NCBI RefSeq assembly: GCF_049943955.1
Contig: NZ_JBNFTW010000004.1
Coordinates: 124,001 to 188,000 of the forward strand
Origin: Desulfosporosinus sp049943955
Lineage (GTDB): Bacteria; Bacillota; Desulfitobacteriia; Desulfitobacteriales; Desulfitobacteriaceae
Direction: 5' to 3'
DNA: 64,000 nucleotides
In this document: positions 6,732 through 15,334 of the stretch, one piece after another
How positions within the stretch are numbered: position 1 is the first letter of the stretch
Layout of the letters: each line of letters starts with the position of its first letter
The notes under the pieces: model-generated
Told to the model about the DNA's origin: nothing
Databases searched by the model: none
Seen by the model: the letters and a program-made list of their open reading frames with translations, nothing else
Position numbers and translations under genes: made by a program

Positions 6732-8705
6732 ATGACACTGGTACGTTCTGCGTGTCCGTTGAATTGTCCTGATGGATGTGCCTTTCTTGTAGAGAGGACG
6801 AAAAACGGTCTTCGAGTGAAGGGGGACCCTTTAAATAGTATTACGAAAGGATTTGTCTGCTCGAAGGGACAGGCTTTGGCAAAACGTGTCTTTTCCCAGG
6901 ATAGGCTGAGATTTCCCTTATTAAGACAAGGGCAAGGATGGCAAAGGCTGAGCTGGGATCAAGCATACGCTCTTCTGACGGAAAAAATAAAAGGAACTCT
7001 GTCTGATGTGGGACCCTGGGGGATTTTCCATCATTACGATTATGGAAATAACGGTGTCCTCCGAGAGCTGGACCAGAGGTTTTTTCAAGCCCTTGGAGGT
7101 GTCACGGAACCACGTGGGAGCATGTGCTGGGGTGCAGGATATCGGGCTCAAGAATTAGATTTTGGCGGGGTTTATTCAAATTCCCGAGAGGATTTAGAGG
7201 ATGCTCGGACCATTGTTCTTTGGGGAAGAGACCCAGCAGTGACGAACGTCCATCTTATACCCCATCTCTTAGCAGCTAAGAAACGGGGAGCTCGTGTTCT
7301 GGTAATTAATCCCATCCGCGTTAAAAGTGTAGAGTTTGCAGATGCTTTTTACCAGGTAAGACCTGGCACAGATGGAGCTTTAGCCTTGGGGCTTAGTCAT
7401 ATTATTTTGCGGGAGCGCTGGCAGGATACACGTTTTATTCAAGACTATGTTCATGGCTTTGAAGAATTTGCCAGAAGAAGTAAAGAATTCTCTCCGGAGA
7501 AAGTGGAAGCCATAACCGGTGTAAGTGTCAAGGAAATAACAGACCTTGCCAGATCTATAAGCCACTCTCGTCCTGTATCCTTTATCCTGGGTTATGGGCT
7601 TCAACGTTATGTGAGAGGCGGTAATACAGTTCGTGCTATTGACGGCTTGGCCGCTATCAGCGGAAATATTGGCTGGGCAGGCGCAGGAGTACATTATGCC
7701 CATCAGTACCATCGCGGAAAAATGAATTCCTTGTTGCTGTCTCCAGAGCGCTATCAGTCAAGAACTTACCCCCACCCGATTCTTGTGGAGGAACTCCTTA
7801 AAGCCAATCCCCCTGTTCAATTAGCGGTTGTGACTCGTTCCAATCCGTTAGTTCAGCAGCCAAATTCCCTGCTCTGGAGAGAGCTTTGGCGAAAGATCCC
7901 CTTTAAAGTCGTTTTAGATACGGTTTTGACAGAAACGGCCAGGCAGTCGGATTTAGTTTTACCCGTCGCGACGATTTTCGAAGAGGAGGAATTAGTGAGG
8001 ACTTCGTGGAGCCCACTTATTCATTATGCTCAAAAGGTTCTTGAGCCCCAGGGAGAGGCTCAAGCGGAACCAATGATCTTCACTGAATTAGCGAAAAGGC
8101 TGGGGTTAGAAAAGGACTTTCCCTATGCTGCGGCAAGAGAATGGCTGGAATTTGTCCTTGGACCTTTGAGCGAAGCATATGGAATAACTCTTGATACGCT
8201 TGCCCAAGGGCCGATCTATGCACCTTATATACCTAGAGTGGCTTGGGAGGACAAAGGCTTTAAAACACCCAGTAGAAAAATTGAACTCGCTTCAGAACTT
8301 GCCCGCGAGGAACTGGGGGAAGCGGTGGCGACATATATGCCGACGAAGGATCAGGAGGATAAGGCTGAATTCCCCTGGCACTTGATTACTCCCCATCCTG
8401 GTAAGGCTCTGCATTCTCAGTTCCATCAGGATGATGGTTTCATAATGTTTCTCCATCCGGATTTAGCGGATAAATATCGTCTCAATCATGGTGACCGGGC
8501 AATCATTGAGACTGTGTACGGGCAGCTTGTTGCTTCTGTAGCCATATCTGAAGATATTCATCCTCAAACGGTGGTCCTTCCCGAAGGGACAACGTCTGAA
8601 GGGCTTGGGGTTAATCAATTGATCCTGGGTAAATGCTCTGATATTGGAGAAAGCACTTCCTACTACGATATGCGATGTCAGATTCGGAAATGGTTTTTGG
8701 ATTAA
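6732..8705 (+). CDS. Molybdopterin-dependent oxidoreductase (DMSO reductase family), catalytic subunit
   Basis: A 657-residue catalytic subunit. The N-terminus has an Fe4S4 motif (CPLNCPDGC ... CSKGQ), then the bis-MGD core, then a C-terminal dinucleotide-binding domain (about residues 540-657, containing LITPHPGKALHSQ). A Cys in GSMCWGAG, about residue 140, sits where the molybdenum ligand is expected; this assignment is inference. No twin-arginine signal is visible, so it should be cytoplasmic. I chose ATG 6732 after GGGAGG rather than the TTG at 6687. There is no electron-transfer or membrane subunit beside it, so substrate and partner are unknown. It follows scfB by 48 bp and may be co-transcribed. 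Confidence 0.85.
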   Translation: MTLVRSACPLNCPDGCAFLVERTKNGLRVKGDPLNSITKGFVCSKGQALAKRVFSQDRLRFPLLRQGQGWQRLSWDQAYALLTEKIKGTLSDVGPWGIFHHYDYGNNGVLRELDQRFFQALGGVTEPRGSMCWGAGYRAQELDFGGVYSNSREDLEDARTIVLWGRDPAVTNVHLIPHLLAAKKRGARVLVINPIRVKSVEFADAFYQVRPGTDGALALGLSHIILRERWQDTRFIQDYVHGFEEFARRSKEFSPEKVEAITGVSVKEITDLARSISHSRPVSFILGYGLQRYVRGGNTVRAIDGLAAISGNIGWAGAGVHYAHQYHRGKMNSLLLSPERYQSRTYPHPILVEELLKANPPVQLAVVTRSNPLVQQPNSLLWRELWRKIPFKVVLDTVLTETARQSDLVLPVATIFEEEELVRTSWSPLIHYAQKVLEPQGEAQAEPMIFTELAKRLGLEKDFPYAAAREWLEFVLGPLSEAYGITLDTLAQGPIYAPYIPRVAWEDKGFKTPSRKIELASELAREELGEAVATYMPTKDQEDKAEFPWHLITPHPGKALHSQFHQDDGFIMFLHPDLADKYRLNHGDRAIIETVYGQLVASVAISEDIHPQTVVLPEGTTSEGLGVNQLILGKCSDIGESTSYYDMRCQIRKWFLD

Positions 8706-8772
8706 CTTTGGGTTGGGCAGATAAAGCAAGTGTGTTACAATAATTGGAAAACAGGATTGGGAGGCGGGAGGT

Positions 8773-9477
8773 TTGAGGAAAGGTAAATACCGCGTTTTTG
8801 CTATCATTCTCGTGAGCCTCATAATCATCGCTATGGTAGGCTCGGGATTTGCTTTGTTTTTTGGCGGCAGCGGAATTCAGGTTCCCAACCAAAACTCAGC
8901 AACGAATTCCGTGAACACTGCTGCGGGTTATCAGGCAAAGAAGGCACGTTTGGCTGATTTAGCCGCAAGGGCCAAGAAGGATCCGAGCAACGTTGCTTTG
9001 CAAAAGGATCTTGGCGATGAATATTATGATGCAGGCTCGGAAGCAGAAACTGCAGCGCCTTCAGAGTCGGCAGAAAACTATAAGCAGGCCGTAGCAGCGT
9101 ATCAAAACGTCTTAAAGGTCAACAAGGATCCCAATGTCATGGTGGATATGGCAACTTCAGCCTTTAAGAGCGGTCAAAATGCATTGGCCGAGAAAACATA
9201 TCAAGAAGCTTTAAGCATCAAGCCGGACTTTGTTAATGGCTTGGTGAATTATGGTATATTTCTTGCGTATGCGGAAAACGATTTATCCGGAGCTATTGTC
9301 CAGTGGCAGAAAGCAGAGAAGGCAGCTCCTGCGGGTACGGTAAAGGATCAGATTGCTGCCATGATCAGCCAGGCCCAAAGTCAGCTCAAAGGATCTAACG
9401 CGACATCGAGTGGTATATCCAACCCGAATCCGGCTCTGAATAAGGGAACATCAACTCCTGCGCCGACAGGTAAGTAA
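8773..9477 (+). CDS. Membrane-anchored TPR protein
   Basis: A 234-residue protein with an N-terminal basic stretch and one membrane helix (about residues 8-30), then about 130 residues of tetratricopeptide-like helices (DLGDEYYDAGSEAE..., VDMATSAFKSGQNALAEKTYQ..., NYGIFLAYAENDLSGAI...) and a low-complexity Ser/Asn/Pro tail. It should face the outside of the membrane and act as a protein-interaction platform. The start is TTG 8773 behind GGGAGGCGGGAGG. It precedes walJ and an HtrA protease in the same direction. No specific partner can be named. Confidence 0.75.
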   Translation: MRKGKYRVFAIILVSLIIIAMVGSGFALFFGGSGIQVPNQNSATNSVNTAAGYQAKKARLADLAARAKKDPSNVALQKDLGDEYYDAGSEAETAAPSESAENYKQAVAAYQNVLKVNKDPNVMVDMATSAFKSGQNALAEKTYQEALSIKPDFVNGLVNYGIFLAYAENDLSGAIVQWQKAEKAAPAGTVKDQIAAMISQAQSQLKGSNATSSGISNPNPALNKGTSTPAPTGK

Positions 9478-9522
9478 CTCACTCACAGAGAATTAGAGAA
9501 CATCAGATGGAGGAGACGTATC

Positions 9523-10335
9523 TTGCATTTTACAACGTTGGCAAGCGGAAGTTCGGGAAATGCAATCCTTGTCGGTGAAGGACACAGGCATCTGCTCGTG
9601 GATTGTGGGGTAAGCGGCAAGAGTTTATTAACTAATCTCGCTCAGCTTAATATTGCGGAATCGGAAATTGAAGGAATTATCGTAACTCATGAACATATTG
9701 ATCATATTCGGGGAGTCGGTATCCTGGCTCGAAAGTTGAAAATTCCTGTTTATGCAACTGCCGGTCTATGGAAGGCCATGGGCCGTTCCTTAGGAAAGCT
9801 TGCGGGGAATCAGTGTGTCGAAGTTAGTGCGTCTTCCTTCACCTGCGCGGGTCTTGAAGTGTTGCTCTATCCCACATCTCATGACAGCTGCGAAAGTTAT
9901 GGCTTAAAAATTCTGCGCCCTGGAAAAGGGGGTCAGAGCCGCTTAGTGGTGGGAATTGCTACTGACAGCGGCAGAATAACTGATGAGATGAACCGATATT
10001 TAAAGGGCTGTGACGGATTTGTTGTCGAGGCCAATTACGATGATGAAAAGCTGCACAACGGTCCATATCCGGCGTATTTAAAGAAACGCATCAGCGGACA
10101 TTTTGGACACCTGGAAAATTCTCAATTGGCAAGAGGATTAACGGAGTGGATTCAAGAGAATACCCAACGGGTCGTGCTGGCCCATCTGAGTGAGGAGAAC
10201 AACACTCCTGAAATCGCCTTGTCAACAGTACTGAATATTCTCAAGGAATCGAAGGTTTCCCAAACGTGCCCTGAGGTAAAAGTACATGTAGCCCCACGCC
10301 ATACTCCGCATGAACTAATTATTTTGAGGGAATAA
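9523..10335 (+). CDS. walJ: MBL-fold metallohydrolase WalJ (YycJ)
   Basis: A 270-residue metallo-beta-lactamase-fold hydrolase. It opens with the WalJ hallmark LASGSSGN and has the metal motif THEHIDH (about residues 55-61), then a conserved Ser-His-Asp block and DSGRITDEM. In Bacillus WalJ is linked to cell-wall/division control and 5'-3' exonuclease activity. Start is TTG 9523 after GGAGGAGA. As in the walRKHIJ locus of Firmicutes it is followed by an HtrA-type protease; walR and walK are not in the window. Confidence 0.88.
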   Translation: MHFTTLASGSSGNAILVGEGHRHLLVDCGVSGKSLLTNLAQLNIAESEIEGIIVTHEHIDHIRGVGILARKLKIPVYATAGLWKAMGRSLGKLAGNQCVEVSASSFTCAGLEVLLYPTSHDSCESYGLKILRPGKGGQSRLVVGIATDSGRITDEMNRYLKGCDGFVVEANYDDEKLHNGPYPAYLKKRISGHFGHLENSQLARGLTEWIQENTQRVVLAHLSEENNTPEIALSTVLNILKESKVSQTCPEVKVHVAPRHTPHELIILRE

Positions 10336-10355
10336 TTAAGGTAAGGAGGGTATCT

Positions 10356-11510
10356 ATGAGTTATTATAATGACCAAAATGATTACTCAAAGAAAAGAAGG
10401 CCAAGTTTCCTTTCAACCCTGGTGATTGCCGTAATCAGCGCTGCGATAGGCGGAATTATTGCAGTTGCCTTAATTCCTTCCGTATATGGAAATAAACAGG
10501 CGGCTCCGACGAATCAAGTTATTTTAAACGGACCGGGAACGACCCCGTCCATTAATACGGGGAGTACAGCTAATTTCCCAGTAGTACAAATTGCCAAAGC
10601 AGTCGGCCCTGCCGTTGTAGGAATCGCTAATTTTCAATCCCAAGGATCGTTGTTCGGCGGTGGAGGCCTAACAGAAGCAGGCAGTGGTTCAGGCTTTATT
10701 ATTGATGCGCAGCACGGTTATATTGTTACTAATAATCACGTAGTAACAGGGGCGGAAAAACTGGTTGTCAGCCTGGCAGATGGACGTAATCTCAATGCAA
10801 AGTTAGTAGGCGCTGATGACCGCACGGATTTAGCCGTGGTACAGATAAGCGATACCAGCAAATTAACGGCAACCCAAGAAGGAGATTCTACAAAACTTCA
10901 AGTTGGAGAACCTGTAGTGGCTATCGGTAATCCGGGAGGGCAGGAATTTGCCCGTTCTGTTACGACAGGAGTGGTATCAGCAACGAATCGGATATTGGAT
11001 ATTCCCGGTGAATCGAGTTTCAATCTTATCCAGACAGATGCCGCTATTAATCCGGGAAACAGCGGAGGCCCTCTTGTTAATTATCAAGGTCAAGTTATCG
11101 GCATTAATTCAGCCAAAAATCAGGAACAGGGCTTTGAGGGAATGGGGTTTGCCATCCCCATCTCGGATGCTTTGCCAACGATTGAACAATTAATTGCAAA
11201 AGGGTATGCCAGTCATGCAGGCTTAAATGTGCAAATTGACCCGCGCTACACAGCAGAATATGCCAGTCAAAGAGGTTGGCCTGCCGGGGCCTACGTTTCC
11301 AAAGTCGTTTTGGGAGGACCGGCCCAGAGAGCCGGTATTGCAGCAGGCGATATTGTCACAAAAATTAATGGCAAAGACATTAAGAGCTCTTTGGAGTTGA
11401 CGCATGAATTGTTCAAATATAAGGCAGGGGATAAAGTAACCGTTACAATATTCCGCAATAATAAGAGTTTAGATGTGTCCGTAACCTTGACAGAGATTAA
11501 ATCTCAGTAA
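10356..11510 (+). CDS. htrA: HtrA/DegP-like membrane-anchored serine protease
   Basis: A 384-residue S1C protease. A short cytoplasmic tail is followed by one membrane helix (about residues 22-44), so the protease faces outward. The catalytic triad is visible: His of NNHVV (about 128), Asp of DDRTDLAV (about 158) and Ser of GNSGGPL (236). One PDZ domain occupies about residues 285-380. Such proteins degrade or refold damaged envelope proteins. It follows walJ by 20 bp, the same order as yycJ-htrC in Bacillus. A palindromic repeat lies just after the stop codon and may end transcription. Confidence 0.92.
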   Translation: MSYYNDQNDYSKKRRPSFLSTLVIAVISAAIGGIIAVALIPSVYGNKQAAPTNQVILNGPGTTPSINTGSTANFPVVQIAKAVGPAVVGIANFQSQGSLFGGGGLTEAGSGSGFIIDAQHGYIVTNNHVVTGAEKLVVSLADGRNLNAKLVGADDRTDLAVVQISDTSKLTATQEGDSTKLQVGEPVVAIGNPGGQEFARSVTTGVVSATNRILDIPGESSFNLIQTDAAINPGNSGGPLVNYQGQVIGINSAKNQEQGFEGMGFAIPISDALPTIEQLIAKGYASHAGLNVQIDPRYTAEYASQRGWPAGAYVSKVVLGGPAQRAGIAAGDIVTKINGKDIKSSLELTHELFKYKAGDKVTVTIFRNNKSLDVSVTLTEIKSQ

Positions 11511-11518
11511 ATTAGGCA

Positions 11519-11554
11519 CCACTCCCAGTCGAAGATACGGAGTCTTACAATTGG
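11519..11554 (+). repeat. Dispersed palindromic repeat, copy A
   Basis: Begins 8 bp after the htrA stop: CACTCCC, a small hairpin, GGAGTCTTACAATTGG. Shares the 3' block GTCTTAC..TTGG with copies at 13449, 18661, 56253 and 59980. The rest of the 262-bp gap to glnS has a TATAAT-like site near 11710 but no convincing -35 box, and no T-box was seen. Confidence 0.7.
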
Positions 11555-11778
11555 ATAAACTGTAGAAGAACTGCATACTGTTGGTAGAGTGCGAAGAATT
11601 GCTTGTGTCAGAGATTATTTTCTAAGATGCAAGCTTTTCTGAGTATAGTGGAACCTTTAGTGGGTTTAGAACGATAAAGTTCAAAACATAAAGTTGAACT
11701 CTTTTCAGGTATAATGTATTATTTAATATTAAGGATAAATAAGCACAAACAGGATCACACGATTTAGAAAGGTTGATC

Positions 11779-13437
11779 ATGATGGAACATAAATCCTCAT
11801 CGAATTTCCTAAGAAACATCATTCTTGAAGATTTTAAAGCGGGTAAAGCAGACCATGTTGTTACCCGTTTTCCACCGGAGCCTAACGGCTATTTACATAT
11901 AGGGCATGCAAAATCAATTATTCTTAATTTTGAATTGGCCGATGAATTTAAAGGAAAAACTCATCTGCGTTTTGATGATACAAACCCTACAAAAGAAGAT
12001 ACAGAATATGTCGAGTCCATTAAAGAAGATGTTCAGTGGCTGGGATATCAATGGGATGAATTGTTTTTTGCTTCGAACTATTTTGAGGAAATGTATAACC
12101 GTGCCGTTTTGCTAATTAAAAAGGGAAAAGCCTATGTCTGTGATTTGACTGCGGAAGAAATCAGGAAAACAAGAGGGTCTCTGACGGAACCAGGACAGCC
12201 GAGTCCCTGGCGAGAGCGATCTGTTGAAGAGAATCTGGAGCTTTTCGAGGAAATGCGGCGGGGAGCTTTTAAAGACGGTGAAAAGGTGTTGCGGGCAAAA
12301 ATTGATATGGCCTCTCCGAACATTAATTTGCGCGATCCTGTCCTTTATAGGATAGCTCACGCAACCCACCATAATACCGGTGATAAATGGTGTATCTATC
12401 CCATGTATGATTTTGCCCACCCTTTGGAAGATGCGATTGAAGGTGTTACTCATTCAATCTGTACCTTGGAATTTGAAGACCACCGTCCTTTGTATGAATG
12501 GATAGTGCGGGAATGTGAAATGGAAAACGTACCGCACCAATATGAATTTGCCCGCTTGAATCTTACAAATACGGTTATGAGTAAGCGTAAGCTTAAACAA
12601 CTTGTTGAAGAAAAGATTGTTGATGGCTGGAATGATCCGCGGATGCCGACGATTTCCGGGCTTCGACGAAGAGGGTATACTCCTGAGGCAATGCGTAATT
12701 TTGCCCGGGAAATAGGAGTTGCAAAAGCAGACAGTGTGGTTGACACTAAAATGCTGGAACATTTTATTCGAGAAGATTTAAAACTCAAAGCACCACGTAC
12801 TATGGCCGTTCTGAAGCCGCTAAAGGTAGTCATTACGAATTACCCTGAAGATCAAGCTGAGATGCTGGAAGCGGAAAACAATCCCGAAAATCCGGAGATG
12901 GGTGTTCGTATGATTCCTTTTTCCCGGGAGATTTATATTGAACAGGATGACTTTGCGGAGAATCCACCGCCAAAATATCACCGACTTTATCTTGGCAACG
13001 AAGTACGTTTGAAAAATGCTTATTTCATTAAATGTAATGAGATTGTTAAGGATGAATCTGGGAGAGTAATAGAACTCCATTGCACCTATGATCCGGAAAC
13101 TAAGAGCGGCACAGGCTTTACGGGAAGAAAAGTTAAAGGTACGATTCACTGGGTAGATGCCCGACAAGCTGTCCCGGCAGAATTTCGCTTATATGAACCT
13201 CTGATTTTAGAAAATGAGACTGATGATGGAACTTCCTTTTTAGAGCATATTAATCCCCACTCTTTGATGATCGCAGATGGTTTTGTAGAACCAACTATGA
13301 AAACATCAAAATCTCAAGACAAATTCCAATTCTTTAGGCATGGTTATTTTAATGTTGATCCTTTGTATTCTTCAGCAGATCATCTCGTGTTCAATCGTAT
13401 TGTATCTCTGAAAAGCTCCTTTGAACTTCCGAAGTAA
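11779..13437 (+). CDS. glnS: Glutaminyl-tRNA synthetase
   Basis: A class I synthetase of about 552 residues, the normal GlnRS length. It attaches glutamine to tRNA-Gln. The HIGH signature is seen in PPEPNGYLHIGHAK and the KMSKS-equivalent in VMSKRKL. The sequence DTNPTKEDTEYVESI is typical of GlnRS rather than bacterial GluRS, and the C-terminal beta-barrel anticodon domain is present. Most Firmicutes instead make Gln-tRNA by GatCAB transamidation, so this gene probably entered the lineage by transfer. The start could be ATG 11779 or 11782, after AGAAAGG. A palindromic repeat follows the stop. Confidence 0.93.
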   Translation: MMEHKSSSNFLRNIILEDFKAGKADHVVTRFPPEPNGYLHIGHAKSIILNFELADEFKGKTHLRFDDTNPTKEDTEYVESIKEDVQWLGYQWDELFFASNYFEEMYNRAVLLIKKGKAYVCDLTAEEIRKTRGSLTEPGQPSPWRERSVEENLELFEEMRRGAFKDGEKVLRAKIDMASPNINLRDPVLYRIAHATHHNTGDKWCIYPMYDFAHPLEDAIEGVTHSICTLEFEDHRPLYEWIVRECEMENVPHQYEFARLNLTNTVMSKRKLKQLVEEKIVDGWNDPRMPTISGLRRRGYTPEAMRNFAREIGVAKADSVVDTKMLEHFIREDLKLKAPRTMAVLKPLKVVITNYPEDQAEMLEAENNPENPEMGVRMIPFSREIYIEQDDFAENPPPKYHRLYLGNEVRLKNAYFIKCNEIVKDESGRVIELHCTYDPETKSGTGFTGRKVKGTIHWVDARQAVPAEFRLYEPLILENETDDGTSFLEHINPHSLMIADGFVEPTMKTSKSQDKFQFFRHGYFNVDPLYSSADHLVFNRIVSLKSSFELPK

Positions 13438-13448
13438 GGTATGGGAAT

Positions 13449-13484
13449 GACTCCCACTTATCGAAGCGGGAGTCTTACCCTTGG
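13449..13484 (+). repeat. Dispersed palindromic repeat, copy B
   Basis: CTCCCACTT-atc-GAAGCGGGAG hairpin followed by TCTTACCCTTGG. It lies between convergent glnS and ybaK and could stop transcription from both sides. Confidence 0.7.
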
Positions 13485-13489
13485 GGAAA

Positions 13490-13969
13490 TTAGCTGGGTT
13501 CGGTTGTGATTTTGCCGACCTGTGCTTTTGTAGCCTTAATTAAGTCGGATGAAGGCAGGAAGATCTGAAGTCCGCGCAGACCGGCGCTGACAGCAACCCT
13601 TTCTTGGATAGTAACTGAAGAATCAATAAAGGTGGGGTAGAATTTCTTCATGCCAAGCGGCGATACACCACCCCGAATATATCCGGTTAGAGGTTGGACT
13701 TCTTTAAGAGGGACAACCTCTACTTTTTTATTTCCGCTCAGAGCGGCAAGAGCCTTCAGATGGAGTTCAAGATCACCCTGGATACAGGCTACAATGACCC
13801 CGGTCTTATCGCCGCGGGCGACTAGGGTTTTATAAACTTGTTCGATGGGAAGACCTACCTTTTGAGCAACGGAAATTGCCGATAAGTCTGATTCATCGAC
13901 AGGGTATTCTTTTAGTTCATAAGATAGTTTCAATTGATCGAGAATACGTGCAGCATTGGTTTTACGCAT
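13490..13969 (-). CDS. ybaK: Cys-tRNA(Pro)/Cys-tRNA(Cys) deacylase, YbaK family
   Basis: A 159-residue trans-editing protein that hydrolyses Cys mischarged on tRNA-Pro. Recognisable features are the N-terminal RKTNAARILD, the conserved lysine in VYKTLVARGD and the GGVSPLG loop. Length matches YbaK (about 160). It is convergent with glnS and stands alone on the minus strand. The ATG at 13969 is preceded by an AAAGGAG-type site. Loss of the family's GXXXP-type details could not be checked without an alignment. Confidence 0.9.
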   Translation of the reverse strand: MRKTNAARILDQLKLSYELKEYPVDESDLSAISVAQKVGLPIEQVYKTLVARGDKTGVIVACIQGDLELHLKALAALSGNKKVEVVPLKEVQPLTGYIRGGVSPLGMKKFYPTFIDSSVTIQERVAVSAGLRGLQIFLPSSDLIKATKAQVGKITTEPS

Positions 13970-14146
13970 GATTTTGTGCTCCTTTGTTATTTTGCTGATT
14001 CTTCTTGATGGTTGTTAAGAAAGTGTTTTAATTTAGCAGATACTTTTAATTTCCTTTCTTTTTTGAAGGGTAATCCCTATAATAGAAACAGGTACCACAA
14101 CGATAAGATTTCGTATCAGGTTAGTCTATGAGAGGGAGGGCCGACT

Positions 14147-15298
14147 TTGAAAGAACTTAGGGTTCTCGTATTTTCCGCCTCGTTTGGCAATGGACATTTG
14201 AGAGCGGCTGAAGCCGTTATTGAAGGAATAAAGATGAAAGTGCCTTCTGCTGAAATTATTCATTTGGATTTCGGTGCATTTTTAAATATAAGAGTTAATT
14301 CCATCATAAAAGATTTTTATAGCGGGCTTCTCAGAAGAGCCCCAAAACTCTGGGGTCGTTTTTATTATAAAACGGGCAAGAAGCAGCCGCAATCGATGAG
14401 TCAACGGTTGTTAAACCAAATCGGACGGAGTAATTTTCTCAATTACATTCAGCAAGTTAAACCGGACTTAATTGTTTGTACTTACCCGACGGTATCTTCG
14501 ATTCTTGCCCAATTAAGAGTGAAACAGATTCTGCTTGTTCCGGTGGCTACAGTAATCACAGATTATACGGCCCACAGCCATTGGGTTCACCCGGGAGTTG
14601 ATTGCTATATAGTAGCTTGTGCTAAAGTTAAGGATCTGTTGATGGCTTGGGGGATACAGGCTCAAAATATCCATGTAACAGGTATTCCTGTTAGTCCAAG
14701 ATTTGAATTTAATGCCGATCGTTCGTCTATATGTAAAACGTTAGGATTAACGCCAGGTCTACCAACCGTCTTATTCATGGGCAGTTCTTATGGAGTATGT
14801 GAAAGTACCAAAAGAATTTGCCAGAAGCTGGCTAATTCTCAAGTACCTGTTCAATGCCTTATTGTATGTGGACATAATGACAAACTCTATAATTCTTTAG
14901 ACGAAGTGATCGCAGAGGCCCGAAACCCCTTGCTGCGCTATACATTTGTAAATAATGTTGAAGAATTGATGTCTGTCTCTGACTTGATTATTACGAAAGC
15001 TGGGGGATTAACGGTATCGGAAGCCTTGACAAAACATTTGCCTCTGGTAATTTTCAGACCGATTCCCGGGCAAGAGGAAGAAAACGCACAGTATATCAGA
15101 GAGGTCGGGGCTGGATGCATCGCTGAAAGTGAGGAAGAGTTAGATCAAAGGCTGCGTTACTTTTTAGAACATCCGGAGGAGATCGAAAGGATGCGTACCA
15201 AAGCGGCAATGGTCTCTGAAGGCCATTCCGCAGAGCGAGCAGTTGAAGAAATGTTACAATTGGTGATAACGTCCAGCAGAAGGCAAAGAATCGGTTAA
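14147..15298 (+). CDS. MurG-like family 28 glycosyltransferase (diacylglycerol glucosyltransferase/MGDG synthase type)
   Basis: A 383-residue GT-B enzyme. The N-terminus has the lipid-acceptor motif SASFGNGHLRAAEA, and the C-terminal half has the UDP-sugar site (ITKAGGLTVSEALTKHLPLV, then PGQEEENA). This fits the MGDG synthase/UgtP group that adds sugar to diacylglycerol at the inner membrane face to make glycolipids or lipoteichoic acid anchors. A 16-bp perfect hairpin overlaps its last codons. The start is TTG 14147 after GAGGGAGGG. The exact acceptor lipid is not shown by sequence. Confidence 0.82.
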   Translation: MKELRVLVFSASFGNGHLRAAEAVIEGIKMKVPSAEIIHLDFGAFLNIRVNSIIKDFYSGLLRRAPKLWGRFYYKTGKKQPQSMSQRLLNQIGRSNFLNYIQQVKPDLIVCTYPTVSSILAQLRVKQILLVPVATVITDYTAHSHWVHPGVDCYIVACAKVKDLLMAWGIQAQNIHVTGIPVSPRFEFNADRSSICKTLGLTPGLPTVLFMGSSYGVCESTKRICQKLANSQVPVQCLIVCGHNDKLYNSLDEVIAEARNPLLRYTFVNNVEELMSVSDLIITKAGGLTVSEALTKHLPLVIFRPIPGQEEENAQYIREVGAGCIAESEEELDQRLRYFLEHPEEIERMRTKAAMVSEGHSAERAVEEMLQLVITSSRRQRIG

Positions 15299-15317
15299 AA
15301 TGATTCTTTGCCTTCTG
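15277..15317 (+). terminator. Terminator after the glycosyltransferase
   Basis: Perfect 16-bp arms (15277-15292, 15302-15317) with a 9-nt loop containing the stop codon, then TTTTG. Confidence 0.85.
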
Positions 15318-15334
15318 TTTTGCCGTAAGTTCTT

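Noticed and set aside
11555..11778. T-box leader before glnS
   Set aside because: No T-box sequence (AGGGTGGNACCGCG-like) or specifier stem was seen.
12112..12833. Several minus-strand frames of 60-130 residues within glnS
   Set aside because: They are shadows of the glnS codon pattern, without ribosome sites or recognisable domains.
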